NCBI GenBank assembly: GCA_022361455.1
Contig: JAKSAW010000174.1
Coordinates: 1 to 35,683 of the forward strand
Direction: 5' to 3'
DNA: 35,683 bases
Origin: Pseudomonadales bacterium
GTDB lineage: Bacteria; Pseudomonadota; Gammaproteobacteria; Pseudomonadales; Ketobacteraceae
In this document: positions 16,179 to 25,331 of the stretch, piece by piece
Layout of the letters: every line of letters begins with the position of its first letter
Position numbering within the stretch: position 1 is the first letter of the stretch
Made by a program: the position numbers and the translations under genes
Notes under the pieces: generated by a model
Seen by the model: only the letters and a program-made list of their open reading frames with translations
The model's database searches: none
Told to the model about the DNA's origin: nothing

Positions 16179-18617
16179 ATGCCTAAGTTTTCTATCGTAT
16201 TCGCATCGTTCAATCCTCTTGGTGAGGCATCGAGCTGGATTTGCCAGCAAGAGTCTGATCAAGTGGAAGTTGTGATCGCTCAGTTGGAAGAGGGCGTTTG
16301 TGTTGCTGACGTTTTAAATCAGGCACTTAGCGTTGTTCAAGGCGAGTACGTAGCGATTGTAGATGAGTCTCTCAAGGTGGGAGTGCCACATTGGCTAGAG
16401 TTATTTCAAGCCCACTTAGAGAGCGCACCTTATCAAATGCTTGGGCTTTCCGGGTTCGAGCAGTTATCCCAACAGGATGCCATATCTGAATCTCTCGTTC
16501 GGGTTTCAGAACAAGTTGCTAGCGCCAGTGGTACTGGGTTAGCCGCATTCCCTCCCAATCGTTTCCTAGGCGATACCCATATTAAAGAAGTCGTTATGAT
16601 TGATGGGCGCTGTATTTTTGCCTCGCGAGCGATTTTTAAAGCCTTTCCGATCGCGGATAAAGGTTTGTCAGAAAAAAGCACTATTGCGGAAACACTGCTC
16701 CACTATCAACTTCATCTGGCGTTGGAAAGATCGCAAGCACAGGGTGTGTTACTCGGTGTATCCCATGAGGTAGCTGATGGTTCGCCTTGGTTGAACCTTG
16801 AAAATGTTCCCCAAAATTGGGCAGAGTGCTACCAACACTTTTTACCGCTAGATGCACTGCAGCTATCTATTTGGCGATTTAACATTAGTGCAGTGGCCAG
16901 CTTTGAACCTGAAGCGGCAGAACAGTTTCTATACTTGTTATCTCGCACCAATGGATTCCGTTTTCAATATCGGGATCACAATCGCGTTTCAGCCATTAAA
17001 GGTGATCAGATTGCGTTAGTGGTAGATCATTTCAATGAGCTTGAGTCGCTTCCAGAGGGTGATACTTTTGTGCTCTGCGGTGCTGGCACCGGGCTGCTAA
17101 TTCAGCAATTGTTGGATCGTCATCAAAACGAAGTTTTGGTGGTTGAGCCCGAATATGGGCTTATCTGCGAGTTGTTAAAGTACTACGATTGGAGTGATGC
17201 GCTGAGTGAAGGCCGCTTGCGCTTTTTCCCGTTGATGTCTGGTAGCCCTGAAACCGACCAGATCACCATTACGCAAACAACGCGATTGCTGCAATTTGTC
17301 TTGGATAAGAATCAACGGGTTACACACGTTATTCGAGGCTATTCCTATCATCTCAACGCGCCCTGGTTTAGGAATATTGAGCAAGGATTGGTACAGTATT
17401 TAAATCAGCGAGAGTTCACTAACGGTTGGGTGAATCGTCGCACCCAAGTTTATGATGTGACTGTTGTAAGCCCCAATTGCAGCATCTTTTCCAACCTTGC
17501 GCAGTGTTTCAATGATCTTGGCTTGCGTACCCGTTTGTTTAATGTGCCTGATAAAGCCGATCAACTAACGGTAGATAATACTCGTCAGCTACTAACACAA
17601 TTGGCTGTAGATGGTAGCAAGCTAACATTGTGTCGAAACCGCAGTTTCTTTGAAACTGAAAATGTGAAGAAGGCTGCAAGCTTTGAACGTTTTATCGATG
17701 GGCATTTGGTGAATTGGTGGTGGGATATTCCAAATGTGGCGAGCTTTATAGACTTTAATGATCCCACCAATAATAGCGATAATATTGCTTTTGCAGTGGA
17801 TATGTTGGATGTGCTTCCTTCTGGGGCTCATTGGTTGCCTCCGGCAGCGAACGTTAAGTTTTGTATAGAGCGAGAAGCATCCACTCCGTGGTTATTCGAT
17901 ATATCCTTTGTTGGCCAAAGTCGAATACCGTTGCTTAAAAACAATATTGCGGCGTTATTAAAATTCCTCAATTATCATTGCGGCGGTGTACCGGAAGAGT
18001 TTGCCGCTAAGCTTGCAGATTTTTCCAGTTATATCTCCTTGTATCATGATATGGAGCAACTCAAGCCCGATATCTTTGCGGTGCTAGATGCCTTAGCGGT
18101 GGTCGCTCCTGCCCATGTTTATTACTACAAGTATATTTTTAATATGGCGAAAACGGCTGCGTTTCGCGTGGGTGCCATTGAGAAGCTGTTTGCTGAAGGT
18201 ATATCGGTAGCAGTGTTCGGTGATGCTGCTTGGGTGGAAGAGGGCGTGATTCCGGAAGAATTTTTCCATGGTTTGATTGCGCCCAGTGATCTGCCAAAGC
18301 TCTATCAAGGCTCCAAAGTGAACCTTAATCTTAACTTCATGCAGGTCTCATCCACCGTTAATCCCAAAGTTTTTGATATTTTGGCGTGCGATGGTGCAGT
18401 GGTAACAGACTATCGGCCTGAGATCGAGGCGCTCTTTCCCGATCCGAATTTTCGCCCCATTTGTTTCAATGACCTCGATGAAGTGGTTCCCACTGTAATA
18501 AATGCGCTGAATTTCAGAAACTTAGACCATTGGCGTGCTTTGGGAAATGCAATTCGATGCAAACACACCTTATTGCATAGGGCGCAGTGGTTTATTGACT
18601 CATATTTGTCCAAATGA
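16179..18617 (+). CDS. Three-domain glycosyltransferase (GT2-like / DUF115-like / CgeB-like)
   Basis: ATG 16179 (MPKFSIVFASFNP) gives 812 residues; an upstream TTG is less likely. Residues 1 to about 225 resemble a GT2 fold (SIVFASFN, VEVVIAQLE, GEYVAIVDES), although the usual DxD is only DES. Residues about 285-415 (GDTFVLCGAGTGLLIQQLL, EVLVVEPEYGLI, GRLRFFPLM) resemble DUF115/Maf-type proteins, which modify flagellin. The C-terminal 390 residues resemble CgeB-type transferases, with SDLPKLYQGSKVNLNLNF and VNPKVFDILACDGAVVTDYRPE. The protein probably glycosylates a protein or surface polymer in the cytosol; no flagellar or polysaccharide genes are adjacent. The first domain may be inactive. 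Confidence 0.7.
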   Translation: MPKFSIVFASFNPLGEASSWICQQESDQVEVVIAQLEEGVCVADVLNQALSVVQGEYVAIVDESLKVGVPHWLELFQAHLESAPYQMLGLSGFEQLSQQDAISESLVRVSEQVASASGTGLAAFPPNRFLGDTHIKEVVMIDGRCIFASRAIFKAFPIADKGLSEKSTIAETLLHYQLHLALERSQAQGVLLGVSHEVADGSPWLNLENVPQNWAECYQHFLPLDALQLSIWRFNISAVASFEPEAAEQFLYLLSRTNGFRFQYRDHNRVSAIKGDQIALVVDHFNELESLPEGDTFVLCGAGTGLLIQQLLDRHQNEVLVVEPEYGLICELLKYYDWSDALSEGRLRFFPLMSGSPETDQITITQTTRLLQFVLDKNQRVTHVIRGYSYHLNAPWFRNIEQGLVQYLNQREFTNGWVNRRTQVYDVTVVSPNCSIFSNLAQCFNDLGLRTRLFNVPDKADQLTVDNTRQLLTQLAVDGSKLTLCRNRSFFETENVKKAASFERFIDGHLVNWWWDIPNVASFIDFNDPTNNSDNIAFAVDMLDVLPSGAHWLPPAANVKFCIEREASTPWLFDISFVGQSRIPLLKNNIAALLKFLNYHCGGVPEEFAAKLADFSSYISLYHDMEQLKPDIFAVLDALAVVAPAHVYYYKYIFNMAKTAAFRVGAIEKLFAEGISVAVFGDAAWVEEGVIPEEFFHGLIAPSDLPKLYQGSKVNLNLNFMQVSSTVNPKVFDILACDGAVVTDYRPEIEALFPDPNFRPICFNDLDEVVPTVINALNFRNLDHWRALGNAIRCKHTLLHRAQWFIDSYLSK

Positions 18618-18746
18618 CCATAAAATTCTATAAAAACAATAGTCTATAAGTAAAAAATCCGTTTAAAATGTAGCAAATAAGCTTAGGATTCCTAATTTTT
18701 GGTCTAGTATTATCCTTATATGGCAACCATTCGTGAGTTTGTTTGA

Positions 18747-20894
18747 ATGCTACTAACTAAACTACCCCGCGCCCTGTGGCTGTTAATCTTAATTACAGCA
18801 TGTGTCTCTAGTCTATTGTTGAGCAGTGTTGCTCGAGCAAATAGCTTTGACGACGCAGTTAATCATTACCTCAAAGGCTTTGAGTCCTGTAAGGAAGCGA
18901 GCGGCTTACTACGCTCTAATCAGGTCGCTAAGGCTAAAGCAAAAATGCGTGAATATGATCGCCATTTTGACGAAGCGCAGAAAATGGATGCGTCCATTGT
19001 CAAAACCAAGAATCGCGGTATGGAAGGTAATATTCTGTTCTGCCAAAGGGTTAGTCAAAACCTAGAGGTTGAAGAGGGTACACCCTTCATGGACAAAGCA
19101 ATCGAGCACTGTGATTTAGCGCAAAAAGCGCTAAAAGCTGACGATCCTACCTCAGCCCAAGCAAACCTTGATCAGTTCAAGGAATTAAGTACTAAGGCGT
19201 TAGAAGTTGCGCCTCGTATGAACGATATCTTTTCTATTGCCAGCCAAGTGCGACGTTGCGAACGTTTGCAGAAGAAAGTATCTCGCAAATCTCAAAAGCT
19301 TGAGTCAGAAAATCTAACGATCGAAACCGTTAAAGAAGAGAGCCAGTCATACGTAACTGCCTGTGTAGAAACTGAGAAACAACTCAATTCAAGAGCGGTT
19401 GATGATGCTTTGATTAAAGCAGCTGGTCAGGGCATTGCCAGTGCTAAGTCTCACAAGAAAAATACCAGAGACGAAACGCAGGCTTTCAAAATATTTAAAG
19501 AGCGACCTGATCATCCCGCCAAGCCAGTGGTTGAAGGTAATCTCAAGAAAGGTGATCAGTGTATTGCCAAGTTAGAAAGATTGCTCGGTTCGAAAAAATC
19601 AGCGCTTAAGAAGATTAAGGCGAGTTTTGCTAGCTATGAAATTCAGATCGTAGCGGCGCAGAAACAGTGTAATGTGGCAGAGAAAAAGGCCAAAGCACAG
19701 GCTAGTGATGCGGTTTATGTTGCTGCTAGAAAGTCTTTCCAACAGGCGCAGATATCGGATAAGAAAGTTAGAGATGCGTTGAAGAAAGACAAGAACTATA
19801 GAACATATTCAAGCTGGCCATCGGTAAAAACCTTAGATACCAAATTGATTGCGGTAAGTAACTGTATTGCGCGCACTAATAAGTTGATCGGTGCGATGTT
19901 TGCTAAATTACAAGCCGACAAGCAAGCCCGCGAAAAGGCAGAGGCGGAGGCGAAAGAAAAAGCACGCCTTGCACAAGAGAAAGCACGGTTAGCTAAAATC
20001 GCTAAAGCCAAAGAAGAAGCCAAGCGTCGTGCTGAAGCCGAAGCTAAGGCGAAAGCTGAAGCTACGCGTTTAGCGAAGATTGCTGCTGAAAAAGCAGCGG
20101 CAGCGGCAAAAGCGGCGGCAGATGCGAAAGCGAAAGCTGCAGCAAAAGCCGCACAAGAAGCTGCTAAGAAAGCTGCTGAAGCTGCCGCATTGGCTAAGAA
20201 GAAAGCGGAAGAAGAAGCGGCTAAGCAAGCTGCTGAGGAAGCCGCAGCGAAGAAAGCAGAAGAGGAAAAAGTCGCAGCAGCTAAGAAAGCAGCCGAAGAA
20301 AAAGCAGCTGCAGCTGCGACAGGTGTTGCCGGCGTTAATGACGTTAAGGGCTCTATAACCTTCGATGGATTAATTGCTGATCATGCGGTGGTTTATATAG
20401 AGGATGGAAGCACGCCACCTTCGAGCCTAGAAATAGAATTAGACAAGTCCGGCTTTGAAAAGCCAGTTTATATCGCAGGCGGTAAAACTAGTCTTTCGAT
20501 TAAGAATAAGGACAATTCCTTACATCGTATTAAAGCGACGGATGACTTGAATGGTTATTCTGAAACGCTAATTCGTGTCTACCCCAGACAGAAGAAGAAA
20601 GCCAAAGTCGGGTGGCCGGTTAATACTGTAGTTAGTATTCGCAGTGAGCGTGGCGCTTTAACAGAAAGCTATATTGCCCATGTAAATAGTGGTACCTATA
20701 GTCAGGTAGAGTTTAACGTTGGTGCAACTACATTTGATTTTGAATTAAAAGGTAGCGGTAAAGGCTCTAAGATTTATGTCTTGATGCCTGGTCACGATAC
20801 TTTGATGGTAGATTTCACCGAGGGCAGTCAGCAGACTAAGCCTATCACCCAAGGTGGCGCTCCAGTGGGTAGTGTTACGGTGAACGCGAACTAG
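18747..20894 (+). CDS. Exported protein: paired-Cys helical repeats, Ala/Lys/Glu stalk, beta-rich C-domain
   Basis: The 715-residue protein has a signal peptide (cleavage after about residue 31, SVARA; ITAC at 16-19 is an alternative lipobox). Residues 48-373 hold four helical units bounded by cysteines 48-99, 122-171, 206-272 and 308-373. Openings such as SCKEA, HCDLA and QCNVA and closings such as RCERL, QCIAKL and NCIART recur. Residues about 388-525 are a TolA-like Ala/Lys/Glu helix. Residues 530-715 are beta-rich and begin VKGSITFDG; GFEKPVYIAGGKTSLSIKNK followed by DNSLHR recalls a cupredoxin-like fold without an obvious copper site. An envelope-spanning or stalk-like role is inferred. 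I do not recognise the full architecture. Confidence 0.75.
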   Translation: MLLTKLPRALWLLILITACVSSLLLSSVARANSFDDAVNHYLKGFESCKEASGLLRSNQVAKAKAKMREYDRHFDEAQKMDASIVKTKNRGMEGNILFCQRVSQNLEVEEGTPFMDKAIEHCDLAQKALKADDPTSAQANLDQFKELSTKALEVAPRMNDIFSIASQVRRCERLQKKVSRKSQKLESENLTIETVKEESQSYVTACVETEKQLNSRAVDDALIKAAGQGIASAKSHKKNTRDETQAFKIFKERPDHPAKPVVEGNLKKGDQCIAKLERLLGSKKSALKKIKASFASYEIQIVAAQKQCNVAEKKAKAQASDAVYVAARKSFQQAQISDKKVRDALKKDKNYRTYSSWPSVKTLDTKLIAVSNCIARTNKLIGAMFAKLQADKQAREKAEAEAKEKARLAQEKARLAKIAKAKEEAKRRAEAEAKAKAEATRLAKIAAEKAAAAAKAAADAKAKAAAKAAQEAAKKAAEAAALAKKKAEEEAAKQAAEEAAAKKAEEEKVAAAKKAAEEKAAAAATGVAGVNDVKGSITFDGLIADHAVVYIEDGSTPPSSLEIELDKSGFEKPVYIAGGKTSLSIKNKDNSLHRIKATDDLNGYSETLIRVYPRQKKKAKVGWPVNTVVSIRSERGALTESYIAHVNSGTYSQVEFNVGATTFDFELKGSGKGSKIYVLMPGHDTLMVDFTEGSQQTKPITQGGAPVGSVTVNAN

Positions 20895-20940
20895 ACGGCT
20901 TTTCCCCAGTCTGAAGTCGTACACCTTGTATTTTGTTGAA

Positions 20941-20967
20941 AAGAGCCGCTATTATGCGGCTCTTTTA
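20941..20967 (+). terminator. Intrinsic terminator after the repeat protein
   Basis: AAGAGCCGC and GCGGCTCTT form a 9-bp stem around TATTAT, followed by TTTA. It lies between the repeat-protein stop and the MBL-fold start at 20988. Confidence 0.85.
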
Positions 20968-20987
20968 GTATCGGAGTTACGTTCCCT

Positions 20988-21842
20988 ATGGCCTATAAAA
21001 TACACCACTTAAACACGGCTACGCTCTGTCCCGGCAATCAATGGGGTGTTAATGGCTCTGGAAGCATACTCAAGAAAGGCCTGATGGTTTGCCATTGTTT
21101 GCTCGTGGAAACTGATCAAGGGTTAGTGCTGATTGATACTGGTTTTGGTATTCAAGATGTGCTCCATGCTGGTTTTGCTGAGCGGCTTTCCATGCAGGCT
21201 CTAGGCGCCATTGCGGATCCACAAGAGTGTGCCATTAATCAAATTAAAAAGCTGGGTTATCGTCCAGATGATGTCCGCCATATCATTTTGACGCACCTTG
21301 ATGTGGATCATGCTGGTGGGATCAAGGATTTCCCTCAGGCTACCGTTCATCTGCATCAAAATGAATTTATCGCCGGCATGCGACCGATCACTTTACAAGA
21401 AAAGCTGCGTTATTCTGCTAAAGACTGGGCACATCAACCTAATTGGAAAACTCATCAAGTGGTAGGCGAGCGTTGGGAAGGTTTTGATGCGGTGAGCGTA
21501 CTATCGGATGCGCTTTACGATATATTGTTGGTGCCTCTCCACGGCCATAGTCGTGGCCATTGTGGTGTGGCTGTTTCTACTACCGAAGGCTGGATACTTC
21601 ATTGTGGCGACGCTTATTTTAGTCATCAAGAAATAAAATTAGAGGTACCTAAATGTCCGCCAATATTAGCGGCGGTACAAGCAATGGATGATACTTCACG
21701 TGCAGATCGACTCTACAATCAACAGCGCTTAATCGATCTTCATCATTCGAGCAACGAAAGTATTCGCTTGCTTTGTTCTCATGATCATGAAGAGTTTGAT
21801 ACCTGCTGTCATTACACATCTTTCTTGGGGCGTAAGTCTTAA
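20988..21842 (+). CDS. MBL-fold metallo-hydrolase (lactonase-like)
   Basis: The 284-residue protein has the metallo-beta-lactamase fold: an early LVLIDTGFG (46-54), the metal motif THLDVDHAGG (102-111), HGHSRGHCG (185-193), a bridging Asp in HCGDAYF (D208), and a late SHDHEEFD. The second His of the usual HxHxDH is Asp105, giving HLDVDH, a form seen in some lactonase-like members. The family includes AHL lactonases and other hydrolases; no quorum-sensing gene adjoins, so the substrate is open. The stop codon overlaps the end of the convergent ScfR-type gene by four bases. It lies directly after the terminator of the upstream gene, so it probably has its own promoter. Confidence 0.85.
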   Translation: MAYKIHHLNTATLCPGNQWGVNGSGSILKKGLMVCHCLLVETDQGLVLIDTGFGIQDVLHAGFAERLSMQALGAIADPQECAINQIKKLGYRPDDVRHIILTHLDVDHAGGIKDFPQATVHLHQNEFIAGMRPITLQEKLRYSAKDWAHQPNWKTHQVVGERWEGFDAVSVLSDALYDILLVPLHGHSRGHCGVAVSTTEGWILHCGDAYFSHQEIKLEVPKCPPILAAVQAMDDTSRADRLYNQQRLIDLHHSSNESIRLLCSHDHEEFDTCCHYTSFLGRKS

Positions 21843-23269
21843 GTATTGAAACGATAGGGCAGAAACTCGCGTTCGTTTTCATTGACTTGAATTGTTTTTC
21901 CAATGGGTGGAAAAGCCCGTTGCGGACAATTCGGTCTTTCGCAAACGCGGCAACTCACACCAATGGGAACCGCAGCTTCTTTATCGCTAAGGTCTATGCC
22001 GACGGAATAAACTAATTGCGGGGCATGTTGTATCTCGCATCCTAAGGCGACGGCGAAGTTTTTTTGCGGAACTAGATAACCGCCCTCTGTTCTGGTCACG
22101 GTGCGAGCAATGCAGAAATAGGATTTTCCATCGGGCATCTGTGCTACCTGTCGCAGAATTTTTCCTGGTTGAGCAAACGCTTCGTGCACATTCCATAGCG
22201 GGCAAGCGCCACCCACGCGGGCGAAATGAAAGCTAGATGCGCTCTGTCGCTTTGAAATGTTTCCTGCTGTATCTACTCTTAGAAAATAGAAAGGAATGCC
22301 GGTGGAGCCTGGTCTTTGCATGGTGCTAAGCCGGTGGCATACCTGTTCAAAGCTGACGTTGAAGATAATTTGTAACCTTTCAATGTCGTAGCGTTCTTCA
22401 CGGGTTTTCTTAAGAAAGATTTCATAGGGCATGAGCAGGGCACCAGCAAAATAGTTTGCTAAACCAACACGACAAACATCCTTAGATGCTTCGCTGGCGA
22501 GATTACCGTTCTCGATGATGTTATCTAGGGTGTGCTTTTGTTCTAGCAAGCAGATTTGGTGGGCTAGCTGGAATACCCGTTGACGCACCGATAGAAGTTT
22601 CGAGAGGGTGAGGGTTCTGTTGTTGGGCGTGTAGTGGCGTAATCTTTCATCCTCTACGTCAACGGTGACTTCAATGCCATGTTGATGTCGCAAATACAAA
22701 ATTAACTGGGCTTCGCCTCCACCAGGTTTTAGTTCTGCTTTGTCAAACAGTGCTTCTGCGGCTTTGTCTAAATCGTCGAAATAGTTATTTTGATCGTAAA
22801 AGAAATCCCGTACTTCTTCATATGGGAATTGCGGACCTTCGATAGTTCTGACTGCCTCATCGCCCGTCATGTCTTGTGCGAGGCCTGCATAGTTTTGTTT
22901 GGCTTGGTGATAGGAGCGATACAAGGTTAGGTAGTTGCGCGCAAAATCTGGTGCTTGGCTAACGATGGCCTTTAGATCCATAAGGTCGACGTTGCTTGAT
23001 TTAAAGAGAGGATCCTGCAAGCTCTCGCTGAGTTCGCTGATTAGTCGATCATCTTCTTCCTCGGAAAAGGTCGCTAAATCCACATCAAATAAGGTGCTGA
23101 GATTTAGAAGAACCGGCACGGTTAATGGGCGCTGATCGTTTTCGATTTGATTTAAGTAGCTGGGAGATATTTCCAGCTGCTTTGCTAGTGCAGCTTGGGT
23201 GGTGCCCTGTTGTTCTCTGAATCGGCGAATCTTGGTGCCAAGAAATAGCTTCCGTTTCCGCTCAGCCAT
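21839..23269 (-). CDS. ScfR/RamB-type XRE-family transcriptional regulator
   Basis: The 476-residue protein starts with an XRE helix-turn-helix (IRRFREQQGTTQAALAKQLE, then ISPSYLNQIEND). An IrrE-like central region follows, with AHQICLLEQKH in place of an active HExxH zinc motif, then the C-terminal short-chain fatty acyl regulator domain ending in a Cys-rich CRVCERPNCPQRAFPPIG. Relatives (RamB, PrpC-type regulators, ScfRs) control acetate, propionate and fatty-acid genes in response to acyl-CoA or related signals. AGGAGGT about ten bases before the ATG is a near-ideal Shine-Dalgarno. The gene is divergent from the acyl-CoA dehydrogenase gene, its likely target, and probably also regulates itself through the TTTGCAAA sites between them. 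Confidence 0.9.
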   Translation of the reverse strand: MAERKRKLFLGTKIRRFREQQGTTQAALAKQLEISPSYLNQIENDQRPLTVPVLLNLSTLFDVDLATFSEEEDDRLISELSESLQDPLFKSSNVDLMDLKAIVSQAPDFARNYLTLYRSYHQAKQNYAGLAQDMTGDEAVRTIEGPQFPYEEVRDFFYDQNNYFDDLDKAAEALFDKAELKPGGGEAQLILYLRHQHGIEVTVDVEDERLRHYTPNNRTLTLSKLLSVRQRVFQLAHQICLLEQKHTLDNIIENGNLASEASKDVCRVGLANYFAGALLMPYEIFLKKTREERYDIERLQIIFNVSFEQVCHRLSTMQRPGSTGIPFYFLRVDTAGNISKRQSASSFHFARVGGACPLWNVHEAFAQPGKILRQVAQMPDGKSYFCIARTVTRTEGGYLVPQKNFAVALGCEIQHAPQLVYSVGIDLSDKEAAVPIGVSCRVCERPNCPQRAFPPIGKTIQVNENEREFLPYRFNT

Positions 23270-23348
23270 AATGCTGGACCTCCTAGAAGGGGGTGTTGTT
23301 GGTTTGGGGTTATGACTTACAAATTCTTAGGTCTAAGATATTAACAAA

Positions 23349-23499
23349 ATTTGCAAATTCACAAAAGTATTTGCGAAGCCTTTACAGTTCTGCACGTTAA
23401 TCTAGTCGTTATATTGCTATAAATCCAGGGTTTTATCATACTCTTCGCCGTGTTTTTAACTTTGTTGTTATGTTTGTAAATTTTTGCAAAGTTTGCAAA
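23349..23499. promoter_or_regulatory. Cluster of TTTGCAAA palindromes between ScfR-type and acyl-CoA dehydrogenase genes
   Basis: ATTTGCAAAT (23349-23358) is a perfect palindrome, and TTTGCGAA (23370-23377) follows 20 bases later. Nearer the dehydrogenase start lie TTTGTAAA (23473-23480), TTTGCAAA (23483-23490) and TTTGCAAA (23492-23499). A TTTGCAAA core is the known binding element of RamB, a regulator of the same family. The two groups flank the two divergent genes and are probably operators of the ScfR-type protein. Confidence 0.6.
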
Positions 23500-23540
23500 T
23501 TGCGTGGTTCAAGCCTTCCCCGACTGTTGAGGATTACTAG

Positions 23541-25331
23541 ATGCAAAGCTACCGAGCGCCCCTGTCCGATATGCAATTCTTGCTATATCAAACGTTGAAA
23601 GTGGATCAGTTTTGGCAGTCCACACCTTCGTTAGCCCCCCTAATTGATCGTGAAACGTCAGATGCATTACTAAATGAGGCTGCCAAAGTAACCGGCGAAT
23701 GTATCTCACCAATCAATCGCAGCGGTGATGAAGAGGGTGCCCAATGGATTGAAGGTAACGTGAAAACACCCACTGGATTTCCTTCAGCTTATAAAGTCTA
23801 TTGTGATGGCGGTTGGCCAAGTATATCTGGTGATCCTGCCTATGGCGGTATGGGGTTACCCAAGTCATTTTCCGTGTTAATGGACGAAATGCTCTATGGG
23901 GCAAATAGTTCCTTTGCGCTATATCCCTGTTTGTCGGCTGGTGCCACTCTGGCTATTAATGCTCACGCGTCTGAAGAAATAAAATCGTTATTCTTACCGA
24001 AGATGTACTCTGGTGAGTGGGCGGGCACCATGTGTTTGACGGAGCCTCATGCGGGAAGTGATTTGGGTTTGATTCGTACCAAAGCGATACCTAATCAAGA
24101 CGGTACCTTTGATATTACCGGCACCAAGATATTTATTACTGGTGGCGATCAAGACTTAACAGAAAATATTGTGCATTTGGTGTTAGCCAAGTTGCCCGAT
24201 GCGCCTTCGGGTTCTCGCGGAATCTCTCTGTTTTTAGTGCCTAAAGTGTCGGTAAATGAAGAAGGCCAGTTGTTAGAAGCTAACGGTGTCAGCTGCGGAT
24301 CCATTGAGCATAAGATGGGTATTAAAGGATCCGCCACCTGTGTGATGAACTTCGATAACGCCAAGGGCTATTTAATTGGAGAAGTGAATCGTGGTTTGCA
24401 GTGTATGTTTACCATGATGAATTACGAGCGTCTTTCTATCGGCATACAAGGTATTGGATGTGCCGAAATGTCCTATCAAAATGCAGTGAGCTATTCCCGT
24501 GAACGCTTGCAAGGCAAGGACGCAACTGCAAAACAAGCAGCGCCCATTATCGTTCATCCTGATGTACGACGCATGTTGCTAACCATGAAATCTACGATTG
24601 AAGCGGGTCGAGCCATGTCTGTTTATTTAGGCATGCAGTTAGATAAAAGTAAGTTCAGTGAAGATGCTAATGAGCGTGCACACGCTAGTGCCTTGGTGGG
24701 GCTTTTAACGCCTGTAGCGAAAGCGTTCTTCACCGATTTAGGTTTAGAAAATACCATTCATGGTCAGCAAGTGTTTGGTGGTCATGGTTATGTTCGTGAA
24801 TGGGGGCAAGAGCAGTTAGTGCGCGATGTACGTATTGCGCAAATCTATGAGGGAACCAATGGAATTCAAGCGCTAGATTTATTGCAGCGTAAAGTGTTTG
24901 CTAATCGTGGTGAGTGGTTGGCTTTGTATTTTGTAGAAATCGAAGCGGAGCTTAATGAGTTGGATGCAGAATCCTCAAACCAATATGGTGACTTGCTGGG
25001 CTATGGTAATAAATTAAAGCAGTTGTTGGCTGACACAACCAAGCTCACGAATACCATCATTGATTTGGGTGAAGAGTCGCCTTTAAATATTGCGGCGTCT
25101 GCTACTGAGTATTTGCACTTGTTGGGCTATATCACTTACGGATTCCTTTGGCTGAAAATGATGAAGGCCGCGGTGGAAAATAAGCACCAAGATGCTGAAT
25201 TCTGTAATGCTAAGCTAGCTACGGGACAGTTTTTCTTTAATCGTGTGTTAACCCGCACAGATACCTTGCTTGCAAATTTAGCCCAGCAAGATGTTGATGA
25301 TTACATGTGTTTAAACGCCGCTTCTTTTTAG
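23541..25331 (+). CDS. Acyl-CoA dehydrogenase with extended C-terminal domain (AcdA/DmdC-like)
   Basis: The 596-residue protein exceeds the usual 380-400 because of a C-terminal extension. The dehydrogenase core is clear: CLTEPHAGSDLG (FAD/substrate loop), GTKIFITGGDQDLTENIVHL, SCGSIEHKMGIKGS, FGGHGYVREWGQEQL and IYEGTNGIQALDLL, with Glu437 in the last as the probable catalytic base. It oxidises an acyl-CoA to the 2-enoyl-CoA with FAD. Longer members of this type include DMSP-pathway DmdC (3-methylmercaptopropionyl-CoA) and general fatty acyl-CoA enzymes. GAGGA seven bases before the ATG supports the start. It is divergent from a ScfR-type regulator, so induction by fatty acyl compounds is likely. 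Confidence 0.92.
   Translation: MQSYRAPLSDMQFLLYQTLKVDQFWQSTPSLAPLIDRETSDALLNEAAKVTGECISPINRSGDEEGAQWIEGNVKTPTGFPSAYKVYCDGGWPSISGDPAYGGMGLPKSFSVLMDEMLYGANSSFALYPCLSAGATLAINAHASEEIKSLFLPKMYSGEWAGTMCLTEPHAGSDLGLIRTKAIPNQDGTFDITGTKIFITGGDQDLTENIVHLVLAKLPDAPSGSRGISLFLVPKVSVNEEGQLLEANGVSCGSIEHKMGIKGSATCVMNFDNAKGYLIGEVNRGLQCMFTMMNYERLSIGIQGIGCAEMSYQNAVSYSRERLQGKDATAKQAAPIIVHPDVRRMLLTMKSTIEAGRAMSVYLGMQLDKSKFSEDANERAHASALVGLLTPVAKAFFTDLGLENTIHGQQVFGGHGYVREWGQEQLVRDVRIAQIYEGTNGIQALDLLQRKVFANRGEWLALYFVEIEAELNELDAESSNQYGDLLGYGNKLKQLLADTTKLTNTIIDLGEESPLNIAASATEYLHLLGYITYGFLWLKMMKAAVENKHQDAEFCNAKLATGQFFFNRVLTRTDTLLANLAQQDVDDYMCLNAASF

Noticed and set aside
19910..20320. Repetitive DNA as a possible tandem-repeat or CRISPR-like array
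   Set aside because: It is the degenerate Ala/Lys/Glu codon pattern of a coding region; there are no constant repeats with spacers.
20080..20358. 92-codon Lys/Gln/Arg-rich frame
   Set aside because: It is an out-of-frame reading of the repetitive Ala/Lys/Glu stalk coding region.
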